Positions 27,816-37,213 of a DNA stretch of 64,000 nt are shown piece by piece. The translations under genes and the position numbers were made by a program. The notes beneath the pieces were generated by a model that searched no databases, had not been told where the DNA came from, and saw only the letters and a program-made list of their open reading frames with translations. How positions within the stretch are numbered: position 1 is the first letter of the stretch; every line of letters starts with the position of its first letter. Source of the DNA: Toxoplasma gondii ME49 (Eukaryota > Apicomplexa > Conoidasida > Eucoccidiorida > Sarcocystidae); NCBI RefSeq assembly GCF_000006565.2, contig NC_031476.1:1822458-1886457 (forward strand), written 5' to 3'.

Positions 27816-30041
27816 ATGCCTTTCTCCAGCCTGGCGAGGACGGCGAGTCGGCAGCCCAACGCGGCTTCTCTCCCTCCGGTGACCGGGCTCTCTTCTCGCA
27901 AGCCTCGGTTCTGTGAGCGCCGTCTCCTCCCTCAAGCGAGCTCGTCAACTCTTCTTCTCTCCCTCTCTTCTCTCTCTGCCTTCCCGGCCTCTCGCCTCGC
28001 TCTCTCCTGTCAGCGACTGCCCCTCTCCAGCGCGGCGTCTCCTCGTTCGCCGTTCTCGTCCCCTGCCTCAACGTCTCGCCTGTTCTTCGCCTCTCCGCGT
28101 TTCTTCTCCTTTTCCTCGTCTGCCTCCGAGCCTTCGGGTAGCTCGACAGTCGCCGCCGAGGATGCCTCCGCCACCGCCGCCAGTCCGGCCGCAGAGCCCC
28201 TGTCTTCCCCCGCGTTTGAGTTTGTGGCTGTGATCGGCGCAGGGCAGATGGGGACGGGGATCGGGATCACGGCTGCGAGGCACTTGAAGCATTCGCAGGT
28301 CGCTCTGCTCGACATTTCCGAGACTCAGCTGCAGCGCGCGCGGACTCTAGCGGACATTTGGATGAACAAGCAAGTCTCCAAAGGCCGCCTGACAGATGCA
28401 GAGGCGACAGAGTTCTTCAAACGCTTGTCCTACTGGCGGCTCGACCCCACCGCCCTCTCCTCCTTCCACCAACGCCGCGCGTTGTTCGCGAAACCCACCC
28501 TGTCGTACTCTTCGCATGCGTCCCCGCCAGGCATGTCGGCATCTGACGGCTCGGGAGGCTTGCGCGCGAGCGAGAAGAAAGCCGAGTCAGCTGGCGACTC
28601 CTCGCATGCGGGGAAGGAGGCCGAGACAGGCGTTGAGGCGGATGGCCCTGCACCTCCCGCCTCGGCGGCCTCTCCAGGCTTCTCCGCCTTCGCCTCTGAC
28701 GTCGCCGCCGCCCCCGAGTGTCTGCGCCGAGCGACGTTCTGCATCGAAGCAGCACTGGAAAATGCCACGATCAAGTCTGCACTTTTCTCCTACTTGGACG
28801 CCGTCACTCCTCCGTCGACGATTCTCGCGACCAACACTTCATCGCTGTCCATCACGAAGATCGCTGCAGCTACGCGCAGACCCCACAAAGTTATCGGCAT
28901 GCACTTCATGAACCCTGTGCCAGTGATGCCGCTCGTAGAAGTCATCACTGGCCTTTGCACAGCGGAGGAGACTCTTCATGCGACCGAACTGCTGGCGCAG
29001 CTCTTGGGGAAAACCACGGCGCGAGCCCTCGACCGGCCTGGCTTCGTGGCGAACCGCCTCCTGATGCCCTACCTGAACGAGGCCATCTTTGCTCTACAGG
29101 TGAAAACGGTTTGAGTATTTCGCGTTCAGGTCCAGCGCGTGATGGAGAGTGGAACGCTGGGGCGGTCTGTGGAGTTGTCGGGAGCCTTCGTCAAATTCGT
29201 AGGACCGTGCATGGACTGGGTTTAGAGCTGCGAGACGCAGATGTCGCGAAAAAAAAGACCTTCTTCGTCAGTGGCTGAACAGAGCGCCGATACAAAGGCA
29301 AACGAAGGTCGACGTACTGGGTGGTTCAGACTGGCTTCGCATAAACACACAGTTGTCAGCGAGCAACGGGTCTAGGTGAACAAGGAAAGAAGAACTCGCT
29401 GAGTCTCGAGACACACAGACTCACAGGTCAACGCTCAATGTGACGCTGGTAACGGAATGGTTTCAGACCCTGCCCTTTCTGTGCGTTTGCATGCTCTTCT
29501 GGAGATACAGCTACACACTTCGACACACGTAGACATCTCCATATATGCAGTACTTAGTCGCAAGTACGCGCGCAGGGGCGCATGTTGAATGCGGACATCT
29601 CTCTCTCTCTTTCTCTTTTTCGGCCGGAGCTGCCTGGGCCACTGCCTCTCGCAGATCTCCACCCGACTGCAGTGTGTGTGCATGTGTACTCTTTTTAACG
29701 CGAATTTTCTTCCGAGTCAGACACGCATGCACGCGAACCGCGTTGTTGGCTGTGACGGGTGTCTCTCTCAACGTCTTGTCCGGCCTGTTTCTCAGGAGGG
29801 GATCAGTTCGGCGAGGGACATCGACACGATCATGAAGTTGGGAACGAACGTCCCGATGGGTCCTCTGGAACTCGCAGACTTCATTGGCCTCGACACTTGC
29901 CTAACCATCATGCGCGTGCTCTGCACCGAGTTGGGAGATTCCAAGTACCGCCCGGCTCCCCTCCTCGTGCAGTACGTCGACGCTGGGTTCCTCGGCAGGA
30001 AGACAGGAAAAGGATTCTACGACTACTCCAAGAAACTGTAG
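27816..30041 (+). CDS. 3-hydroxyacyl-CoA (3-hydroxybutyryl-CoA) dehydrogenase, probably mitochondrial
   Basis: Two exons, 27816-29099 and 29796-30041, join in phase 0 (CAG|GTGAAA; CTCAG|GAG) to give 509 residues. The enzyme oxidises (S)-3-hydroxyacyl-CoA to 3-oxoacyl-CoA with NAD. The Rossmann motif [12 protein letters not shown] lies near residue 140. The catalytic His is in [17 protein letters not shown] near 362, with the partner Glu in the same segment. The NTSSL serine and the FVANRLL asparagine are present. The C-terminal domain reads [20 protein letters not shown] and ends [15 protein letters not shown]. The first ~130 residues are rich in Ser, Arg and Phe with almost no acids, like a mitochondrial presequence; the ATG at 27816 is the first true ATG of the frame. 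About 75 residues (roughly 222-297) of Ala/Ser/Glu-rich sequence interrupt the NAD domain. All key residues are kept, so the protein should be active. Confidence 0.9.
29100..29795 (+). other. Intron of the dehydrogenase gene
   Basis: A 696-nt GT-AG intron splits the conserved ALQ|EG junction between the last helix of the NAD domain boundary and the dimerisation domain. Frame 1 stops 12 nt after the donor, so splicing is required to reach the C-terminal domain. It contains a CTCTCT run at about 29601-29620. Confidence 0.85.
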
Positions 30042-30523
30042 CCGCTGGAGACCAGGCGTGGTGGGCCGATCGCGCCACCGAGCCTTTTGTCTCGCCGGGC
30101 AGACGCTTCTGGGGTCCGGAGAAAACAGCCACAGCGGACAAAGACCGAATCCCCTGAGGCGTCTGCGTCTCGACAGAGCCCCCGGTCGGATGCAGAAACT
30201 GAAAAATAAGCTTTTGGTCGAATGCCGTTTTTCCGGGAGTCGCGCTGAGCTTCTTCTCTGCGGGGAACACCATGCGTTATCGCGCCGCGCAGCCGCCCAA
30301 GAAGATCTCCCCTTTCATGCATGCTCGCAAGTCAGGGTGCTCTGCAAGCGAAAAAACTCTCCTTTCTGCCGGAAGGAACGCTGTGGACCCTGTTACGCGA
30401 CTTCCTCAATTCGGTAATGTACACAGGTTTGGAGGTGTATGTACGTGCTAATCCGCATATATACATATATATACATATATATATACATATATATACATAT
30501 ATATATATATACATATATATACA

Positions 30524-30559
<36 letters not shown>

Positions 30560-31948
30560 CATATATATACATATATACATATATATATATATATGTATAT
30601 AAATGTGTGCATGTGTCGTTGTGTGTAGAAGGAGATTTAGAGGCATGCCTTGAGAGTCGCCCCGACTCTGTTGTAGACATGCATTTCTGTGCATGTGTGT
30701 GTCTCTCTGGGGTAGAGAGACAAAATGTTGTTTAAATGGAAAATCGATATGGCGCTCGTCTCGCGGCGGTCCGCTACCGAGGGCGTTGCAGCTCTCGTCG
30801 CGCACCGAAATGTGCAGAGAAATTGTAACCACGCGTTGGTTTTCAGATTTCCGCTAGACGCCACTATACTCGAGGCACTTGACACGATGGTCCTGAAAAG
30901 CAGAAAAGACCTTGGAGGAGGCAGCTTGAAAAATTGCTCGAAACGTTATAGCAGACTTCAGGTTCTCTAGGAACGATCAGAGGTGAACATGGCTTGAAGT
31001 TAAACAAGAGGACGCAAGACGTAATGGGATGAGTGCCGCGAGGTCAACTGCGGATTCACACTCGCGGCTTTTGGTGCAGCAGGGTGCCGAGAAAGTGACA
31101 AGGTGGACTGTGTGCGTTTCGCTTGCGTGACTGTTCGCCGTGTGTCATCCTGGCGTGTGAGAAGGCATTTGCTGTGTCTCTTCTTCTCGGCGTTTTCCGT
31201 TCGCCTTTTTTTCTCGGAGCCGTAAAGCGCATGCAGAGAGGCTCAAAAGAAAAGCGACCGCAGCCATGCTACGAAAGACACATGGTTTCTGTAGATACAC
31301 GACACCATGCTTGGTCGTCAATATGACGAAGCATACTGCGATGCTTGGATCCAGTGAGCTCGTTGCCTCCCTAGATTCGCGACGCTCGGTGTCTTTTTTC
31401 GATTTACCGCGCATGCACTTTCGCTCTCTCTACCCTGAAGGAGTCCGAAACGGGTTCGTTGAAGGCCGAAAGGCGGAAACAGACTCTGCACTCAGAACAA
31501 GATGGAGAGCGAACTCCTGTTGACAAGGAACAGAAAGCACCTGCTGCATCGACGCGCCACCCACGGCTGCCTGCACCTGTGTCACGAAAAGTAGTCGCCA
31601 AACTCCACACGGTACATACGAGATTTGCAGTCTCCTCTCCGGTGTAAGCCGCATCTGCCTAGACAAAAATGGTTCAAGGCTGAGCGTCTTGAAACACACA
31701 GCAGAGGAAGGCATGCCAGATGCGCCCCTCACACACACCGCTGCGGCTGCGACGGTTTAGCAACGAGTCCTCGCTGCAGCGCCACCACGCGCCTCGCCTT
31801 TTCTCTGGAACGCACTTCGTTTCTCCCCGGCCTCGGTTCAAGTTGAGGAGGCCTTTGCTTACAGCTGGTGCCGTCGCAGTCAGGACTGCGGCCCTTCGCC
31901 GCAGAAACACTCGGAGCGCGAGCACAGAGTGAACAGACGCGAGAAGAA
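30042..31948. other. Convergent intergenic spacer
   Basis: This holds the 3' ends of the dehydrogenase (plus) and the RAP gene (minus). Apart from the TA/TACA microsatellite at 30456-30605 I see no structured element. Open frames crossing the microsatellite (Tyr-Ile/His-Ile repeats) are artefacts of the repeat. Confidence 0.6.
30456..30605. repeat. TATATACATATA microsatellite
   Basis: About 150 bp of alternating TA with regularly spaced TACATA units. It lies 415 bp downstream of the dehydrogenase stop. The same repeat chemistry recurs in several introns of the OSCA-type gene at 47-53 kb. Confidence 0.95.
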
Positions 31949-34900
31949 CTAGCTGTCTCCCCAGCAGCGGTCCTCGGGGAAGATGGGGACTTGATCCGGC
32001 GCCGGCCACTCGATAGAGAGGTCCGGTGACACCCAAGTCGCGAAATCTTTTTCTTCGTCTCTCAGGCGCTCTTCTACAGACAGAACTGTGTCCTGTTCTG
32101 TGTAAAGGAGATCCGAAAACTGCCTTCTGTAGACCCGGAACTCGCGCGCTTCCTGTCTTGCCTTCCCTCCACTCTTTGGCGCTTCTCTCTGAGCTGGGTG
32201 CGACTTCTCCCTGAGAGCCTCCATGCCTCTTGCCTCTGCATTCGTCTCGCGAGTCACCGCCCACACCTCACTGTCGCAACGCTCCTTCACCCCCGCGTGC
32301 CTTGTGTCTTTGTCCTCTCGCCGTTCTTCTTCTTCTTCTCTTTCGTCGTCTTCCGATGCGGCCCTTTGGCTATTCGGGGAATTCTTTCGGAGGAGTTGCA
32401 TCAGAGCCGCCTGTTGATTGTGAGGTCGGCGAGGCCAATCGAACCAGGCAATGTGGAGGACATGCCAACCGGCGCCTGTTAAAATTCGATGTTTCAGGCG
32501 CGTTTTGCTGTCGTAGTGGAGTGTACTCAGCTGCGGAACACCTGCGTTGTCGAGCGATATCTCTCCCACTCTCTCTTCTCGGTCGCTGCCTTCTCTACCG
32601 CTCATTGTCTTTCTCTCGTCCTTTTCAGAGCCTTCCCCCGTATCGTGTCTGTCTTCCTCCAATACTTCTCCTTCTCTCTCTCTTCTCTCATCTTCTCTCT
32701 CTTCTCTTCCTTCTGTCTGTTCTTCTCGCGCCGCTCTCCCCTGGCTGCGTGCGTCCTCCTCGTCCTCGCGTTCTCTGAAGGCTTCCGTTTGTTCGTGTCT
32801 CCCTGCTCCGGCCTGGCTTTCTCTCTCGGACGTTGTGTCTCTCCAGGCTTCAGTGTCCTCTGAGTCCTTCTTTTCTGGACTTCCCCTCGCCCGCGCGCCG
32901 AGCTCGTCGACGGTTCTCCCCGTCTTCTTTGCGGGAGTCCCTTCTTCGCGCGGCCTCTGAAACACATCCGTGAAGTGCAGGGGACCTTCGATTTCGATGC
33001 AGATCGCCTCCTCCTCCAAAGCAACATCCAGGAGGTACGGCCCAGCGGGATACTCGACTTGGTGCCTGATGCCTAGAGCACGCAGAGCAGAAGAGACTTG
33101 GCTGTGCTGGGCGCTGCTTTCCTTCTGGACCTCGAGTGCGTCTTCTGTCGACCTGTGGAGCGAAAGGTACTTGAGCATCTGCAAGATCGACCGCCTTCCG
33201 TCGCCTTCAGGTGACCATCCTCCGCAGGAACGCGCAGAGTCCGCCGCGACCGCGCGAGGAGAGGCAGGCGGCGCCGAAGCTGAAGGCGAAGACCGGTCGG
33301 ACGAAAGAGACTGCGCAGGGGAAGAACAGGTCGGAGTCAGAGGAGGCTCCAGCGACGCTGGTGACCCAGAGAGCCCAGCAGAAACAGAGGCAGAAAACGA
33401 CTCTTCGACATGTTCTTCTCCATGTTGGGTGTCCTGAACTGTGTCTTGTTCAGCACGATGCTGGGTGTCGAGATCCCCCTGTTGTTCGCTGTGCCGGCCT
33501 CGGGTCTCTTCTCGCGCGTCGCTTTCCGGCGCGCGTCCGGTCGCTTCTCCGCGTTTCTGCTCTTCTTGTTCTGCGTCCTCTCTCTGCAGTTGCTGCAGTT
33601 TCGCAACGAGAAGGGGGAACTCGAAGCCGATGGCCAAGGCCGCAGTCTCGATCTGCCGGCAAAGAAACGGACTGGGCTGTCCCAAACGCCCGCGAGCGAA
33701 GACACCCGAAGTCTCTCTCTCTGTGCTCGTTTGACTTCCGCCTTTTTCTCCTGTCTCAAGTTCGCTGCTCGCGACGCCGTCCTGGTCTGCGGAGTCACGC
33801 AAGCCGAAGCTCGAGGCGCACGCAGAAAGACGAGCCTCTTCAGACGGACAGCGAGCGGAGGGCGACACCCTCGAGAGAGAAGAAGAAGAAGAAGAAGATC
33901 GCGGTGAGCAAGGAACGAATCTTTCCAGTTCACGATCCTCGGTCTTCCCGAGTTTCTCCCACTGTGTGTAGAGGGTGACGGCGCGGAGACAGTTGAAGAG
34001 GGTCTCTTCTTGCAGCAGTTTGATCTCGGCGAAGAGGGCAGGACTCCTTCTCGCTTCGCAGCCGCTCTCGAGTGACACGGTCGCGAGGGCAAGTTCCCCC
34101 ACGGCGACCTGAGCCGTTGCCGCGCTCCTCTCAGAGTGCAGAAGGTCGAAGAAAGCCGGAGAGGCAGTTCGCCGCAGCAGAGGGAGAACAAAGTCCGGAT
34201 GTGAGGCCGGAGAGAGATCGAGTCGCGCGCAGAAGTGCAGCGTCTTCGACAAGCTGAGCAGCGATCGAGAGACCATCAGAGCTGGCGAAATCCGTGAAAG
34301 CAAAGGACTGTACAAACGTCGCAGAGAAACGAACTGCAGCTTCCCACACGCCTCCAGAAGAGGCAAAACGCGAGTTTCGTGGATGGGGGGAAGGCATGTC
34401 GTCCGAGAAGCGACAGACGAAGAAGAGGGGAGAGAGAGCGAAGAAGATGATGAGCTCGCAGAAGAGGAAAAGCAAGACGAAGGAGAAGAAGCAAGAGAGG
34501 GAGGAGAACTGGAAGAATTCGATCTCTTGATTCGACTGGGGGGTTGATGACCCCCGTCGACTTTTGACATTGTCTCTGTTCTCTCATGGTCCTTTTCTCG
34601 TCTCGCAAGACTTCGCGTCACCGCCGCTTGAGCTGCTTTGAGTAACAGTTCGAAAAGCATGCAGATTTCAGTGCGAACAACGAGAGGCTTCCCTTCAGAG
34701 GTTGTGACCCATCTCATGAATTCTTGGTCTTTCCTTGCTTCCACCTCCTGTCTGTTCTCTATCTTGCCCGCGTCGTCCTTCTTTTTCGCTGCCTCATGAC
34801 TTAGCCTCTCATCGAGGCGAAACTCGCCTGCCTCCAACTCCCCCTCGGAGACCTGCTCTGGCTGTCCTCTCCCGGCTTCGCGGTGGCCTGCAGAGCTCGA

Positions 34901-36724
34901 TGGTCTGTGTCCACCGGGCCTCAGTTCTGCAGCACCGCCATACGCATGCAGGGCGTCTCCGCAGCTGCGCGGGCAGTGTCGCATCGCGCGGCTTCTCTCT
35001 GAGGAGAAGAAGGTGAACGGAACCGCAGGGTCAGGCAGTCTCTCTCTCGCGAAGAAACGCGCGACAAGCGAGACTTCCTCGAGAGAGAGCACGCAGTCAG
35101 GCCGCGAAAGCCGGTACAGAAAGGCGCCCAAGAGAACCGACCGCATGTCGAACTGCAGCGCCTCCACAGACGAACGAAACTCCGGCAGAGACTCCGAAGC
35201 AACAGACGAATCTCCTGCAAGCGACGAATCAGGAGATACCGACATCGGACGAGACGGAGAGACAGAAGAAGCGAGGAAGGCAGGAAGGAAAGAGTATGGA
35301 GTACAAGATGGTGGAAAGGGAAGGAAGGCGACGAAGGGGGGAGAGCGTCCGTCGTGGAAGTCGAGGCGCTCGACGACGACAAGAAGTCGAACGAGCTGTT
35401 TGAGAGTGAGGTGAGGAAGGTAACGGGGATATCTCCAGAGCAGCGCTTCCAGAGGAAGGCCGCCTCGCAGCCGCAGCGACGACGGCGGTGAGAGGAAAGG
35501 AACGCCACAGACTGACGCGCTCGAGTCGACTCCAAAGGATACCGAGGTCGAAGACCTGTGCATGCAAGCTTCGCCTTCCGGTGTCTCTACACCCCTGCCG
35601 CCTCGCTTCTTCCACACGGGCCTCCCGTGGTTGAGTCTCTCTTCCTGGTCTCTTGCTTCCTTCTCTTTTCTTCTCTCGACTCTCGCCTGTTTCTTCTGCT
35701 TCTCTCTCGCGCGAACCTGTCTCCGCAGCGTCTCTGCTGTCTCCATCAACATCTGCAAACGAATTTGGGAGTCTCGTTTCCTTCGCGCGCCTCGCTGGCC
35801 CCGCATCTCTCCCACCACGCGCGAAAGGGCCTCCAACGCATGCAGCCATTCCGCCGGTGTTACGCTGAGCAGGTTCTTCAAAACGCGGGAGGCCTCCTCA
35901 CGCACGGGGTCTACATCCTCTCTTGCTCTCGGGTGTCTCTTCGGCGACTGTGTCTCGCCTCCTCTCTCGCCTCCGCTTTCGCATCTTTCTGTCTTCTTTC
36001 CTCTCGGATATCCGTCGCTCTCACGTTCACTATGGCACTGGTCTCTCTCCTGGCCGTTCGCCTGCGCTGGCGAATTCGTCCTCCGGAGACCTGGCCGCGC
36101 TGACTGGAGACTGGAGAAGACGCGTCTCTGCGTTGACGATCCGGCGTCGACGTGAGGAGAGAACAGATCTCTCCCTCGCCTGTCTCTCGCTGTCCTTCCT
36201 ACGAAAGGCGTCGCGCCTGCGGTGCTCTTTTGCAGTTCCTCCGCGGCTTCCCCGTTCCGTCTCCCTGTTTCGCGCCTCGAGTCTCTCGAAAAGAGAGGAG
36301 AATGTCTGCGTCCAGCCTTCTCGCGTTTCTCTACATGCAAAGGTCGTCTGAAAGGCCTGCTTCCTCCCCGTTGCCTCCGCAAGCAAGCAGAGATAGGCGA
36401 AACTGAGGCAGTGAAGTCGAGAGAAGAGGCGCAAGGAAACGACGGAGAAGGAGTGGAGGAAGAAGAGGGGAACGAGTCGGAAGAGAAAGGGGAGAAAGAC
36501 CTCCTGGGAGACGAAGAGATGGAAGAAGAGATGGAAGAAGAGATGGAAGAAGAGGCTGGAAGAGAAGCAGCAGGGTGGACAGGAGAAGCTGCGAAAAAAG
36601 TAGGACTCGAACCGGGAGACGAAGATCCTGAAAGCAGACGAAGAGGGCAAAGTGAGATTCGGGGGAAGCAGAGCCGCGAAAAAGAGAGAGACGAATGCCG
36701 CCTCAGATTCGCAGAGGGCCTCAT
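31949..36724 (-). CDS. RAP-domain protein, probably mitochondrial RNA-binding factor
   Basis: A single open frame of 1,591 residues. The start at 36724 (MRPSANLRRHSSLSFSRLCF) is preferred because it yields a basic, Ser-rich presequence typical of mitochondrial import; the frame is open about 830 nt further upstream and a longer start is possible. Residues ~530-800 contain Leu-rich helical repeats such as LTLKQLVRLLVVVERL, like the helical repeats that precede RAP domains. The C-terminal RAP domain starts near residue 1211 (LGIRHQVEYPAGPYLLDVAL, then EAICIEIEGPLHF) and resumes after an acidic/Arg insert with YDSKTRLKHRILTGAGWHVL and IAWFDWPRRP. A ~135-residue charged tail follows. RAP proteins in apicomplexans are mostly organellar and bind mitochondrial or plastid transcripts and rRNA fragments. 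The specific RNA target cannot be told from sequence. Long Ser and Glu/Arg runs are typical coccidian padding. Confidence 0.85.
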   Translation of the reverse strand: MRPSANLRRHSSLSFSRLCFPRISLCPLRLLSGSSSPGSSPTFFAASPVHPAASLPASSSISSSISSSISSSPRRSFSPFSSDSFPSSSSTPSPSFPCASSLDFTASVSPISACLRRQRGGSRPFRRPLHVEKREKAGRRHSPLFSRDSRRETGRRNGEAAEELQKSTAGATPFVGRTARDRRGRDLFSPHVDAGSSTQRRVFSSLQSARPGLRRTNSPAQANGQERDQCHSERESDGYPRGKKTERCESGGERGGETQSPKRHPRAREDVDPVREEASRVLKNLLSVTPAEWLHALEALSRVVGEMRGQRGARRKRDSQIRLQMLMETAETLRRQVRAREKQKKQARVERRKEKEARDQEERLNHGRPVWKKRGGRGVETPEGEACMHRSSTSVSFGVDSSASVCGVPFLSPPSSLRLRGGLPLEALLWRYPRYLPHLTLKQLVRLLVVVERLDFHDGRSPPFVAFLPFPPSCTPYSFLPAFLASSVSPSRPMSVSPDSSLAGDSSVASESLPEFRSSVEALQFDMRSVLLGAFLYRLSRPDCVLSLEEVSLVARFFARERLPDPAVPFTFFSSERSRAMRHCPRSCGDALHAYGGAAELRPGGHRPSSSAGHREAGRGQPEQVSEGELEAGEFRLDERLSHEAAKKKDDAGKIENRQEVEARKDQEFMRWVTTSEGKPLVVRTEICMLFELLLKAAQAAVTRSLARREKDHERTETMSKVDGGHQPPSRIKRSNSSSSPPSLASSPSSCFSSSASSSSSSLSLPSSSSVASRTTCLPPIHETRVLPLLEACGKLQFVSLRRLYSPLLSRISPALMVSRSLLSLSKTLHFCARLDLSPASHPDFVLPLLRRTASPAFFDLLHSERSAATAQVAVGELALATVSLESGCEARRSPALFAEIKLLQEETLFNCLRAVTLYTQWEKLGKTEDRELERFVPCSPRSSSSSSSLSRVSPSARCPSEEARLSACASSFGLRDSADQDGVASSELETGEKGGSQTSTERETSGVFARGRLGQPSPFLCRQIETAALAIGFEFPLLVAKLQQLQREDAEQEEQKRGEATGRAPESDAREETRGRHSEQQGDLDTQHRAEQDTVQDTQHGEEHVEESFSASVSAGLSGSPASLEPPLTPTCSSPAQSLSSDRSSPSASAPPASPRAVAADSARSCGGWSPEGDGRRSILQMLKYLSLHRSTEDALEVQKESSAQHSQVSSALRALGIRHQVEYPAGPYLLDVALEEEAICIEIEGPLHFTDVFQRPREEGTPAKKTGRTVDELGARARGSPEKKDSEDTEAWRDTTSERESQAGAGRHEQTEAFREREDEEDARSQGRAAREEQTEGREEREDERREREGEVLEEDRHDTGEGSEKDERKTMSGREGSDREERVGEISLDNAGVPQLSTLHYDSKTRLKHRILTGAGWHVLHIAWFDWPRRPHNQQAALMQLLRKNSPNSQRAASEDDEREEEEERREDKDTRHAGVKERCDSEVWAVTRETNAEARGMEALREKSHPAQREAPKSGGKARQEAREFRVYRRQFSDLLYTEQDTVLSVEERLRDEEKDFATWVSPDLSIEWPAPDQVPIFPEDRCWGDS
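32385..33095 (-). other. RAP domain interrupted by a charged insert
   Basis: The N-terminal half of RAP (beta strands ending IEGPLHF) is at about 33095-32960. The C-terminal half (LKHRILTGAGWHVLHI to LRKN) is at about 32505-32385. Between them lie about 145 codons almost entirely Glu, Arg, Asp, Gly and Ser. Uninterrupted RAP domains are about 60 residues, so the insert exceeds twice the domain's own length. Confidence 0.8.
36513..36548. repeat. Three copies of a 12-bp purine repeat within the RAP coding region
   Basis: The unit GAAGAGATGGAA is repeated exactly three times on the plus strand. On the coding (minus) strand it encodes repeated Ser-Ser-Ile-Ser in the N-terminal region after the presequence. 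Length is a multiple of three, so copy changes would keep the frame. Confidence 0.9.
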
Positions 36725-36995
36725 GGTCTCTACATCATGAATTCTCTCGAGAGACGCAGGGAGGGAGACGACGACAGGCACCAGCCACACTGCCTTTCGC
36801 GATGCTTCCCTGCAGTCTCGATCAGCGCGATGTCCGCCAACTGGGTAAAGGGAAAGGACTGTGACGATCTTCTTCAGCCATTGGCGCGTTCGTGGAGAAA
36901 GTCGAGACAAAGAAGAAATGGTGGAGGGAGAAAGAGGAAAGAAACGGCTATCTTTCTGCGGGAGGACGACTGCTCGGTGTCTCTCTTCTTTCTGC

Positions 36996-37213
36996 GCATG
37001 CATGCGCGCCGAAGGGCCGTGGTTCGCGCGGCGCGAATAAAAAAGTCTCGCGAGCACCGTGTGAATGTGCAAATACGGAGGAATCCCAGCGAAGCAGAAA
37101 AACTCCAGGCCACAAAGACGAGTCCGAGGAAAGAAACGCTCGCCTCCGCATGCAGAGAGGAAAACGCTCGACGAACCGCACAAACGAAGCATCGATGTGC
37201 GCTTGACGCATGC
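36996..37213. promoter_or_regulatory. Cluster of GCATGC palindromes upstream of the RAP gene
   Basis: Four GCATGC sites occur within 220 bp: two overlapping at 36996-37005 (GCATGCATGC), then 37148-37153 and 37208-37213. They lie 270-490 bp upstream of the proposed RAP start codon. This motif is a known apicomplexan promoter element and ApiAP2 target type. Regulation is inferred, not shown. Confidence 0.45.

Noticed and set aside
30321..30832. Open frames reading Tyr-Ile-His-Ile repeats on both strands
   Set aside because: They are translations of the TATATACATATA microsatellite; the same effect occurs at 52.0-52.3 kb.
36600..36635. tRNA-like B box (GGTTCGAGTCC) followed by a T run on the minus strand
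   Set aside because: No A box or acceptor-stem pairing upstream. The bases fall within the RAP coding frame and encode ordinary residues.
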